DNA from: Chitinophaga sp. CB10
Lineage (GTDB): Bacteria; Bacteroidota; Bacteroidia; Chitinophagales; Chitinophagaceae
Reading direction: 5' to 3'
NCBI GenBank assembly: GCA_001870995.2
Contig: MLAV02000001.1
Location: 372,001-436,000 of the forward strand
Length of the DNA: 64,000 bases
A program made the position numbers and the translations under genes. Shown here one piece after another: positions 43,849 to 50,927 of the stretch. Below the pieces are notes generated by a model that was not told the DNA's origin, did no database searches, and saw nothing but the letters and a program-made list of their open reading frames with translations. The number at the start of each line of letters is the position of its first letter. Position 1 is the first letter of the stretch.

Positions 43849-44193
43849 ATGCAAGTTGTATTTCAGATTACATCAGTGGAAGAGGAGGCGCATCGTGCGA
43901 TGTTGGGGCAGGTCCGTAACCTGTTGCGGTATGCGGCCGGGAAGGGGATAGCGCCCAGGGTGGAAGTAGTGGTGCATGGAGGGGCCTGGCCATTGCTGAC
44001 CGGGGGTACGGAAACGGAGGCCGGGGTGCGGGAGCTGGCGCATGATAAGGTGGAGTGGCTGATTTGCAGGAATACGATGAACAGTCACCAGGTAACGGAA
44101 TCGCAGTTATTGCCATTTGTAAAGATAGTGCCGGCGGGAGTGGGGCATTTGGTGGAGCGGCAACAGGAAGGTTGGGCTTATATCAGATGTTAA
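43849..44193 (+). CDS. DsrE-family protein
   Basis: 114 residues with the DsrE/DsrF-like alpha/beta fold: VVFQITSVEEEAHRAMLGQVRNLLRY is the first strand and helix, PRVEVVVHGGAWPLL the second strand, HDKVEWLICRNTMNSHQV holds the single conserved Cys, and VGHLVERQQEGWAYIRC closes the domain with a C-terminal Cys. DsrE-type proteins bind or carry sulfur in some pathways, and similar stand-alone members are widespread with unknown roles. No sulfur genes sit next to it. No clear ribosome-binding site precedes the ATG, as is common in this phylum. Confidence 0.85.
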   Translation: MQVVFQITSVEEEAHRAMLGQVRNLLRYAAGKGIAPRVEVVVHGGAWPLLTGGTETEAGVRELAHDKVEWLICRNTMNSHQVTESQLLPFVKIVPAGVGHLVERQQEGWAYIRC

Positions 44194-44372
44194 CGGATTT
44201 CTTTATGGAGGAATTGTATTATTAGTTTATTTTTACATTTTAAATATTAATATTTGTTCGGCGTAACGTGGATAGCTACACGATTCGTACTTGTGCAGCA
44301 AATAAAACGAGCGCAAATTGCGTTATATAGATTATTCATTTATACCGGACTAACCTCTTAAAAACTGACACC

Positions 44373-45233
44373 TTGAAAATCAAAAAATCTACCGGAATAC
44401 TATTGTTATTCTTGGCAATCCCATTTTTCAGCATGGCGCAGGACTGGCACGTCGGCGCATTTCTGGGAATCAGCAATTACAGTGGAGATCTCGTGGAAAA
44501 GAAGGTAGACCTGAAGTACACCCGCCCGGCGTTGGGCATTTTAGTCAGAAAAGATTTCAATCGTTATTTTTCTCTCCGGGGCGCCATTACGTATGGCGTG
44601 GCGGCAGGGGCGGACAGCACGAATGCCAACTCGGCACTTGTGGCGCGTAACCTCAGCTTCCGCAGTCGCATTATCGAATTTGCGCTCATTGGAGAATTAA
44701 ACTTCCTGGATATAGACGAAAAGGGTTTTACGCCTTATGTGTTTGCAGGTATTGCCGGTTTTGGCTTTGATCCTCAGGCCAAAGACCAGTCAGGCAACTG
44801 GGTGCGCCTGCGCCGCCTCGGTACGGAAGGGCAGGGCTTACCGCAATACCCGGATCGCCTCCCGTATGATATGTTCACCGTTTCCATTCCGTTCGGCGTT
44901 GGTTTCAAGGCGTTGCTGAGCGACCGCTGGACGCTGGGCTTTGAAGTAGGCTTCCGCCCAACGATAACGGACTACCTGGACGATGTGAGCAAGACCTACG
45001 TAGATCAGAACACGCTGCTGGCTTACCGCGGGCAGGCTTCCGTGGATATGGCCTACCGTGGCGATGAAGCGGGTAAATTCACGCCGGGCACTTACCCGGT
45101 AGATGGCGCCAAGAGAGGCTCCGACAAGTATAAGGACTGGTACGGCTTTACTGGTTTTACCATTACCTACCGCCTGGGCAATGGCGGTAATCCGTGGGGC
45201 AGGGTGAATGCGACCCGTTGTCCGCGCTTCTAA
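44373..45233 (+). CDS. DUF6089-type outer-membrane beta-barrel protein
   Basis: 286 residues from a TTG start, with a signal peptide (KIKKSTGILLLFLAIPFFSMAQ). The mature part shows paired amphipathic strands, DWHVGAFLGISNYSGDL, ALGILVRKDFNRYFSLRGAITYG and FTPYVFAGIAGFGFDPQA, with alternating aromatic and polar residues, and a C-terminal WYGFTGFTITYRLG. This resembles the DUF6089 family of small Bacteroidota outer-membrane barrels; no role has been assigned to it. A terminator follows at 45313. Confidence 0.85.
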   Translation: MKIKKSTGILLLFLAIPFFSMAQDWHVGAFLGISNYSGDLVEKKVDLKYTRPALGILVRKDFNRYFSLRGAITYGVAAGADSTNANSALVARNLSFRSRIIEFALIGELNFLDIDEKGFTPYVFAGIAGFGFDPQAKDQSGNWVRLRRLGTEGQGLPQYPDRLPYDMFTVSIPFGVGFKALLSDRWTLGFEVGFRPTITDYLDDVSKTYVDQNTLLAYRGQASVDMAYRGDEAGKFTPGTYPVDGAKRGSDKYKDWYGFTGFTITYRLGNGGNPWGRVNATRCPRF

Positions 45234-45312
45234 TCAAGAACTACACTGGCACGGCGTTTGGGCGGGATAATTCCCTGATTTCCGTCCCCAATAAAGTCCA
45301 AATATACCTTTC

Positions 45313-45345
45313 AATCCTCCGCCCTGGCTGCGGGGGATTTTTTTT
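45313..45345 (+). terminator. terminator after the DUF6089 gene
   Basis: AATCCTCCGC at 45313-45322 pairs with GCGGGGGATT at 45330-45339 (one T-G wobble) around a 7 nt loop, followed by a run of eight T. Confidence 0.85.
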
Positions 45346-45502
45346 GGCACAGATGTTGAATTTATCTGTTTAAACAGGTAAAAATGCAGCCACCAGCTTG
45401 CACCAGGTGGAAAAAATACGAATCGCGGAGAGGAGTAAGATTCAAACGGAAGTAGTAAGTTGGTGCGCAACCACCTGTCTTAATCACCAAAAACCATGTG
45501 CC

Positions 45503-45865
45503 ATGAAAAAGATATTCGCCTTAGCAGCAATGATGGTGATGGCCGGCACAATAAACACGAGCAGCGCTCAATTGCCACCACCGCCACCAAGGCCACCGGC
45601 TCCAAAGCATTTACCGCCGCCGCCGTTGCCGCCACGGCCTCCAAGGCCGCCTCATCCGGCACACCGGCCACCGGCGCCGCCAAAGCCACCGGTACACCAT
45701 CACGTACCACCACGGCCTCCGCGCCCACCGAAACCACCAAAGCCGCCAAAACCATTTTCATATATTCATAAACACAATCATTATCGATACGCCAACGCTG
45801 TCATGATCAATTCCAACGGAGTATATGCCGCCGGCAGGATGAATGAAACAAAGCACAGCGCCTGA
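45503..45865 (+). CDS. secreted proline-rich protein, 120 aa
   Basis: From the ATG at 45503 the product has a signal peptide (MKKIFALAAMMVMAGTINTSSAQ), then a long Pro-rich region of about 60 residues made of PPRPP, PPKPP and PPAPP-like steps with His and Lys, then a short polar tail (SYIHKHNHYRYANAVMINSNGVYAAGR). Reading frames on the same stretch give nothing sensible. I recognise no family. The Pro-rich part would be an extended, wall- or surface-exposed spacer. It is followed 52 bp later by another small secreted gene. Confidence 0.7.
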   Translation: MKKIFALAAMMVMAGTINTSSAQLPPPPPRPPAPKHLPPPPLPPRPPRPPHPAHRPPAPPKPPVHHHVPPRPPRPPKPPKPPKPFSYIHKHNHYRYANAVMINSNGVYAAGRMNETKHSA

Positions 45866-45917
45866 TTAACACCGGTAATAATTTGTACCAGCCAATCTTG
45901 AACTAAAAACCAAAAAA

Positions 45918-46232
45918 ATGAAAAAACTAATCCTTCTGACAGTGTTGATGGGTGGAGCTGTACTCACCACCTATGCGCAACGAGGCCACGGCAGGGGGCA
46001 TGGTTACGGTCATTACAAATCATACGAGAGGTATGACCGCCGCCACTGCGACTACCGCCGTTATGATGATTGCGGACCACGCCGTGTAGTGATTTATGAC
46101 AGGCCGAGATACTACCGGCCAGCTTATTATGTACCAGTGCCTCCGCCGCCGCCAGTGGCAGTTGTGCCGGTACCAGTGCCTGCACCTCGACCCAGAGCGG
46201 TTTTCCATGCAGGAGTTACCATCGTTAATTGA
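45918..46232 (+). CDS. small secreted Arg/Tyr/Pro-rich protein, 104 aa
   Basis: Signal peptide (MKKLILLTVLMGGAVLTTYA), then a Gly/His/Arg/Tyr-rich part (GHGRGHGYGHYKSYERYDRR, two Cys around 44-52) and a Pro/Val-rich end (PVPPPPPVAVVPVPVPAPRP). The composition resembles glycine-rich and Pro/Val-rich surface proteins, without a family match I can name. It lies downstream of the Pro-rich gene and may share its transcript. A strong terminator follows 24 bp after the stop. Confidence 0.7.
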   Translation: MKKLILLTVLMGGAVLTTYAQRGHGRGHGYGHYKSYERYDRRHCDYRRYDDCGPRRVVIYDRPRYYRPAYYVPVPPPPPVAVVPVPVPAPRPRAVFHAGVTIVN

Positions 46233-46256
46233 TAACTGAAAGATGAAACATTGAAA

Positions 46257-46290
46257 TGCCACCCGCCATAAACGGGTGGCATTTTTTATT
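46257..46290 (+). terminator. terminator of the small secreted-protein pair
   Basis: TGCCACCCG at 46257-46265 pairs perfectly with CGGGTGGCA at 46273-46281, followed by ATTTTTTATT. Confidence 0.9.
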
Positions 46291-46305
46291 CCTGCCGGGG
46301 ATGGT

Positions 46306-46313
46306 TACATTTG
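46306..46313 (+). promoter_or_regulatory. candidate -7 box of the DUF6265-like gene
   Basis: TACATTTG, an exact TAnnTTTG, lies 17 bp before the ATG at 46331. No good -33 element is seen. Confidence 0.45.
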
Positions 46314-46330
46314 TACCTATCCTTAAGCAT

Positions 46331-46825
46331 ATGCAAGACAAATCACTTTTCTCATATATCCGGCTAACGGTGTTATTTATGGCCATGGCAGGCGCGGGGC
46401 AGGCGGCCAGCGCGCAGGCGAGCGTGAAGGACTTTCCTTACCTGAAAAAATTGCAGGGCACCTGGGTGATGAATACCCGTAAAGGCTCCGTGGTGGAGCA
46501 ATGGCAGCAGGTCAATGATTCCACCTGGTACGGCCGCACCTGGCGTGTAGCCGAAGGCGATAGTTCCCTGCAGCAATCCATCAACCTGGTGAAGCAGGGA
46601 GATGCCATTTACTTTATGCCCGTTTATACCGGCCATGAAACGCTGGCGCCGCTGAAGCTGAAAGTAAGGGTACTCAAGCCGATCGGCTTTGTGGCAGAAG
46701 ACCTGCAAAACGATTTTCCCCAGAAGGTAACGTACCGGTTTTCAACGCCGACCGTTTTGGAAGCAAGGGTGCAGGGCACGCGGGACGGGACGGTGGAGGA
46801 ATACATTTTTAAATACAATAAATAA
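46331..46825 (+). CDS. secreted DUF6265-type protein
   Basis: 164 residues from the ATG at 46331, chosen because it starts a signal peptide (MQDKSLFSYIRLTVLFMAMAGAGQAASAQ) and follows the previous terminator. The mature part, FPYLKKLQGTWVMNTRKGSVVEQW, WYGRTWRVAEGDSSLQQSINLV, YFMPVY and VTYRFSTPTVLEARVQGTRDGTVEEYIFKY, has the lipocalin-like strand pattern of DUF6265 proteins. No function is known. The gene is convergent with prfC across a shared terminator. Confidence 0.78.
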   Translation: MQDKSLFSYIRLTVLFMAMAGAGQAASAQASVKDFPYLKKLQGTWVMNTRKGSVVEQWQQVNDSTWYGRTWRVAEGDSSLQQSINLVKQGDAIYFMPVYTGHETLAPLKLKVRVLKPIGFVAEDLQNDFPQKVTYRFSTPTVLEARVQGTRDGTVEEYIFKYNK

Positions 46826-46841
46826 TATCTCCCCCATAAAA

Positions 46842-46876
46842 AGAAAAGCGAAGTCAGGATATGACTTCGCTTTTCT
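46842..46876. terminator. bidirectional terminator between DUF6265-like gene and prfC
   Basis: AGAAAAGCGAAGTCA at 46842-46856 pairs perfectly with TGACTTCGCTTTTCT at 46862-46876 around a 5 nt loop. The T-rich and A-rich ends make it work in both directions. Confidence 0.85.
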
Positions 46877-46894
46877 TGTATAAATTCCTTTGTA

Positions 46895-48478
46895 TTATTT
46901 GTGTATTTCGGAACTGAAGTTGAACTGGATATCCGGATTGTTAGCCCTTTCCGTGTTCAGGTACCATTCGGATTCCGCGAGGTACACCAGGTGTCCGTCC
47001 TTGTCTTCCACGATGTTGGAGGACTTGAAGCGGATGAAATCCTCGATTTTGTTTTTAGGGCCGGTGATCCAGCAGGCTTTGAAGTAAGGCAGGGTGTTGA
47101 ACTGGCAGGCAGCGCCGTACTCCTGCAGGAGGCGGTACTGGATAACTTCAAATTGCAGGTCGCCCACGCAACCGATGATTTTGCGGTTACCGCCATGCTG
47201 GGTAAACAGCTGGGCCACACCTTCGTCCGTCAGCTGGCGGATACCTTTTTCCAGTTGTTTGGTCTTCATCGGATCCTTGTTCACCAGCTCCTTGAACAGC
47301 TCCGGAGAGAAGCTGGGGATGCCGGTAAAGAAGAATTTCTCCCCTTCGGTGAGGGTATCGCCGATTTTGAAGTTCCCGGTATCGAACAGGCCCACTACGT
47401 CGCCAGGGTAGGCGTCGTCTACCACGTTCTTTTCGCGGGCGAGGAAGCTGTAAGGGTTGCTGAAACGCACATCCTTATCGAGGCGTACGTGTTTATAGAA
47501 TTTATTCCTTTCAAATTTACCGGAGCAAACGCGGAGGAAGGCGATACGGTCGCGGTGGCGGGGATCCAGGTTGGCGTGAATTTTAAAGATGAAGCCACTG
47601 AATTTATCCTCGTTCACATCGATCTCGCGGGTGCTGCTCTCGCGGTTGCGGGGAGCGGGGGCAATTTCGACGAAGGTATCCAGGAGGTCCTTCACCCCGA
47701 AGTTGTTCACCGCGGAGCCGAAGAAAACCGGCGCCAGCTTGCCTTGGAGGTAAGCCTCTTTATCGAACGGATCGTAAACACCTTCGATCAGTTCCACATC
47801 GTTGCGGAGCTGTGCGGCATCTTTCTCGTTGAAGTGCTCGTCCACGTAGCGGTCGCTCAGGTCGGCCAGGGCTACCACATCATCGTCCGTAGCTTTTTTA
47901 TTCGGCAGGAAGTTTACCAGGCTTTTATTGTAAAGGTTATACACCCCTTTGAAATCCTTACCCATGTTGATAGGCCAGCTGAGCGGGCGTACCCGGATGG
48001 AAAGTTTTTCTTCCAGTTCGTCCAGCAGGTCGAAGGGGTTTTTACCGTCGCGGTCCATTTTGTTGACGTAGATGATCACGGGCGTATCGCGCATGCGGCA
48101 TACTTCCATGAGGGCTTCCGTCTGGGTTTCCACCCCTTTAACGCAGTCGATAACCAGCACCACGCTGTCTACTGCGGTGAGGGTGCGGTAGGTATCTTCC
48201 GCGAAGTCCTTGTGACCTGGCGTATCCAGGAGGTTCACCAGTACGTCGCGGTATTCAAAGGTCATAACAGACGTGGCCACCGAGATACCCCTCTGCCTTT
48301 CTATCTCCATGAAGTCGGAGGTAGTATGTTTCTTGATTTTATTGGATTTCACCGCGCCGGCCGTCTGGATAGCCCCGCCGAACAGGAGGAATTTCTCTGT
48401 CAGCGTGGTCTTACCGGCATCCGGGTGGGCGATGATGGCGAAGGATTTTCTTTTATTAATCTCGTTAGCGTACTTCAT
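46895..48478 (-). CDS. prfC: peptide chain release factor 3
   Basis: 527 residues, the GTPase that removes RF1/RF2 from the ribosome. GTPase motifs are AHPDAGKTT at 17-25 (G1), the TTSDFMEIERQRGISVATSV effector block with G2 (residues 52-71), DTPGHKDF (G3) and NKMDRDG (G4). The rest matches RF3: KRIRVRPLSWPI-like segment ending KGVYNLY, then the EF-Tu-like domain 2 (DRIAFLRVCSGKFERNKFYKHVRLDKDVRFSNPYSF) and a C-terminal domain with ADEYGAACQF-type sequence. Divergent from an ABC permease gene; an exact -7 box lies at 48501-48508. Confidence 0.96.
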   Translation of the reverse strand: MKYANEINKRKSFAIIAHPDAGKTTLTEKFLLFGGAIQTAGAVKSNKIKKHTTSDFMEIERQRGISVATSVMTFEYRDVLVNLLDTPGHKDFAEDTYRTLTAVDSVVLVIDCVKGVETQTEALMEVCRMRDTPVIIYVNKMDRDGKNPFDLLDELEEKLSIRVRPLSWPINMGKDFKGVYNLYNKSLVNFLPNKKATDDDVVALADLSDRYVDEHFNEKDAAQLRNDVELIEGVYDPFDKEAYLQGKLAPVFFGSAVNNFGVKDLLDTFVEIAPAPRNRESSTREIDVNEDKFSGFIFKIHANLDPRHRDRIAFLRVCSGKFERNKFYKHVRLDKDVRFSNPYSFLAREKNVVDDAYPGDVVGLFDTGNFKIGDTLTEGEKFFFTGIPSFSPELFKELVNKDPMKTKQLEKGIRQLTDEGVAQLFTQHGGNRKIIGCVGDLQFEVIQYRLLQEYGAACQFNTLPYFKACWITGPKNKIEDFIRFKSSNIVEDKDGHLVYLAESEWYLNTERANNPDIQFNFSSEIHK

Positions 48479-48500
48479 ATTTATGTCCGAAAAATGGCAG

Positions 48501-48508
48501 CAAAGGTA
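48501..48508 (-). promoter_or_regulatory. candidate -7 box of prfC
   Basis: CAAAGGTA on the plus strand reads TACCTTTG on the minus strand, an exact TAnnTTTG, 23 bp before the prfC start. Confidence 0.5.
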
Positions 48509-48570
48509 ACTAAATTTTTTATCCGGCTATATTTAGTGTTTACCGGGTGGTAATCTGCAAATAAATCCAC

Positions 48571-48578
48571 TAAATTTG
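48571..48578 (+). promoter_or_regulatory. candidate -7 box overlapping the ABC permease start
   Basis: TAAATTTG, an exact TAnnTTTG, ends only 4 bp before the ATG at 48583. If used, transcription would begin at or very near the start codon, giving a nearly leaderless message. Confidence 0.4.
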
Positions 48579-48582
48579 AAAT

Positions 48583-49836
48583 ATGATTGCTACCCTGAAA
48601 ATTTTATGGAATAGTTTAAAAATGGCCGTGCAGGAATTGCGGGTGAACAAGCTGCGTACTTTCCTCTCGCTGTTAGGTATAACTATCGGTATATTCTGTA
48701 TTATCTCTGTGTTTACCCTTACCAGCAGCCTGGAACGCAATGTGCGTAACAGTTTGAGCGAACTGGGCGACGATGTTATTTACGTGCAGAAGTGGCCCTG
48801 GGGCGGCGGGGGAGAGTATCCCTGGTGGAAATACATGAACCGCCCGGAGCCGGAGTATAAAGAACTGCGGCTGATACAGGAAAAGGTGCAGGGCGCCAGC
48901 TTTGTATCGTTCGACTTTGATGTGAGCGGCCGGCGGCTGGAGCTGGGGGATGATTACATGGACGGCGTGACTATGATGGCTGTTACGCACGACTTCAACC
49001 AGATTCAGCAACTGGCGATCATTGATGGGCGTTATTTCGCCAATTCGGAGAGCAACAGCGGCACGCCGGTGGGCATCCTGGGCGCTACCATCTGGGAAGG
49101 GCTCTTTGGCGCTGCAGAGGCGGCAGTGGGCAAGACGGTGAAGCTGATGGGCCGGGATGTGAAAGTAGTGGGTGTGATGAAGAAGAAAGGGGAGAGTATG
49201 ATCGGCGGGCCGAATTACGACAATGCCATTATCATCCCGTATAAATTCGGCCGTACCCTGGTAGACGAGCGCCGCAATGGTAGTCCGTATATGCTGGTTA
49301 AAGCGAAACCCAACGTATCCCTGGATCAGCTGAAGGACGAAATCCGTTCTGTGATGCGCGCTGCGCACCGCCTTCGCCCAACGGAGGAAGATGATTTTGC
49401 CTTGAATGAAATTACTTCTGCCAACGAAAACCTGAACTCCATATTCTCCGCCATTAACGCCGGTGGTATCCTGATTGCGGGCTTTGCTTTGCTGGTGGGC
49501 GGTTTCGGGATTGCCAACATCATGTTTGTGACGGTGAAGGAGCGCACCAATATCATTGGCCTGAAAAAGGCGATAGGCGCCAAGCGGCAGGTGATCCTGG
49601 CGGAGTTCCTGCTGGAGGCGGTGGTACTGTGCCTGATCGGGGGGCTGATCGGCTTGCTGCTGGTATTCATACTGGCAACGATTATTTCGGCCGTGAGCAC
49701 GTTCCAGTTATACATGTCCCTTGGGAATATTATATTCGGATTGAGCCTGAGCGCAGGGGTAGGGGTTATTTCAGGGTTTATCCCGGCGTATAGCGCGAGC
49801 AACCTGGATCCGGTGGTGGCGATAAGAAGCAATTAA
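48583..49836 (+). CDS. MacB/FtsX-type ABC transporter permease
   Basis: 417 residues. The first helix NKLRTFLSLLGITIGIFCIISVFTLTSSL at about 24-52 opens a MacB_PCD periplasmic domain of about 230 residues, followed by three helices in the FtsX domain (GILIAGFALLVGGFGIANIMFVTVKERTNIIGLKKAIGAKRQ, VVLCLIGGLIGLLLVFILATIISA and IIFGLSLSAGVGVISGFIPAYSASNLDPVVAI). It lacks its own ATPase domain, and no ABC ATPase gene is next to it, so the partner is elsewhere. The tsaD gene starts 18 bp later. Confidence 0.92.
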   Translation: MIATLKILWNSLKMAVQELRVNKLRTFLSLLGITIGIFCIISVFTLTSSLERNVRNSLSELGDDVIYVQKWPWGGGGEYPWWKYMNRPEPEYKELRLIQEKVQGASFVSFDFDVSGRRLELGDDYMDGVTMMAVTHDFNQIQQLAIIDGRYFANSESNSGTPVGILGATIWEGLFGAAEAAVGKTVKLMGRDVKVVGVMKKKGESMIGGPNYDNAIIIPYKFGRTLVDERRNGSPYMLVKAKPNVSLDQLKDEIRSVMRAAHRLRPTEEDDFALNEITSANENLNSIFSAINAGGILIAGFALLVGGFGIANIMFVTVKERTNIIGLKKAIGAKRQVILAEFLLEAVVLCLIGGLIGLLLVFILATIISAVSTFQLYMSLGNIIFGLSLSAGVGVISGFIPAYSASNLDPVVAIRSN

Positions 49837-49840
49837 TTTG

Positions 49841-49848
49841 TAATTTTG
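49841..49848 (+). promoter_or_regulatory. candidate -7 box of tsaD
   Basis: TAATTTTG, an exact TAnnTTTG, lies 6 bp before the ATG at 49855. It could drive tsaD on its own with a very short leader. Confidence 0.4.
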
Positions 49849-49854
49849 CCGCTT

Positions 49855-50859
49855 ATGTCAGTGAAAATATTAGCAATAGAATCATCTTGCGATGATACCG
49901 GGGCGGCAGTGATAGTGGACGGGAAGGTGTTATCCAATCGCATTGCCAATCAGAAAGTACATGAAGAATACGGGGGCGTGGTGCCGGAGCTGGCGAGTCG
50001 CGCCCACCAGGAAAACATAATTCCTGTAGTAGACGTAGCGTTGCAGATGGCGGGTGTTAAGAAGGAAGAGCTGAGCGCCATTGCATTTACGCAGTCGCCG
50101 GGGCTGATAGGGTCCCTGCTGGTAGGTACCTGCTTTGCCAAATCCATGGCTATGGCGCTGAACATACCGCTGATAGGCGTGCATCATATGCAGGCCCACG
50201 TACTGGCCAATTTCATTGATGATCCTAAGCCTGATTTCCCATTCCTTTGCCTGACCGTTTCCGGTGGCCACACGCAGATTGTGCTGTGTGAGAGTCCGCT
50301 GAAAATGCGGGTGATTGGCGAAACGCTGGACGACGCTGCCGGCGAGGCTTTTGATAAGAGCGCCAAATTACTCGGCCTGCCGTATCCCGGTGGTCCGCTG
50401 ATCGATAAATACGCGAAAGAGGGTAATCCCCATCGCTTTAAATTCCCGGAGCCGCGCATCCCGGGGCTGAATTTCAGCTTCAGCGGCCTGAAAACTTCCA
50501 TCCTTTATTTTTTACAGGAAAACCAGCAACAGGATCCTGATTTCATTCAAAACAACCTGGCCGACATCTGCGCCTCCATTCAACACCGCATCATCAGTAT
50601 TTTGCTGAACAAGCTGGTGAAGGCAGCGGAGGAAACCGGCGTGCGGGATGTGGCCATTGCCGGCGGCGTGAGCGCCAACAGCGGCCTGCGCGCGGCGTTG
50701 GAGGAGTATGGGCAGCAGCATCACTGGCGGACGTTCATTCCCAAATTTGAGTACTGTACGGATAATGCCGGTATGATTGCGATTACGGCGTATTACAAGT
50801 ACCTGGCAGGAGATTTTGCGTCCCTGGATGCGGTGCCTACGGCCAGAGCGGCGTTTTGA
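49855..50859 (+). CDS. tsaD: tRNA N6-adenosine threonylcarbamoyltransferase TsaD
   Basis: 334 residues from the ATG at 49855; a TTG nine bases earlier is less likely. The Kae1/TsaD signature is complete: ILAIESSCDDTGAAVI at 5-20, HHMQAH with metal ligands His111 and His115, FLCLTVSGGHTQIVL, and FSFSGLKTS. It transfers the threonylcarbamoyl group to A37 of ANN-decoding tRNAs with TsaB/TsaE/TsaC partners, none of which is in this window. The end, EYCTDNAGMIAITAYY, carries the conserved NAGM motif. Confidence 0.97.
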   Translation: MSVKILAIESSCDDTGAAVIVDGKVLSNRIANQKVHEEYGGVVPELASRAHQENIIPVVDVALQMAGVKKEELSAIAFTQSPGLIGSLLVGTCFAKSMAMALNIPLIGVHHMQAHVLANFIDDPKPDFPFLCLTVSGGHTQIVLCESPLKMRVIGETLDDAAGEAFDKSAKLLGLPYPGGPLIDKYAKEGNPHRFKFPEPRIPGLNFSFSGLKTSILYFLQENQQQDPDFIQNNLADICASIQHRIISILLNKLVKAAEETGVRDVAIAGGVSANSGLRAALEEYGQQHHWRTFIPKFEYCTDNAGMIAITAYYKYLAGDFASLDAVPTARAAF

Positions 50860-50927
50860 TCCAATTCCCCGCCATACTTTAACGATTTAGCGCTATATTG
50901 GAAGCTCGTTATAGCCAATTCGTTTGA

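Noticed and set aside
45480..45771. Thr/Ala-rich plus-strand and Val/Ala-rich minus-strand frames in the Pro-rich gene
   Set aside because: Frame shadows of the CCN-rich proline codons; only the frame at 45503 has a signal peptide and a sensible end.
46901..48553. Long 550-residue plus-strand ORF opposite prfC
   Set aside because: It is a mirror of a strongly coding GTPase on the other strand; similar long antisense frames occur across the window because of codon bias.
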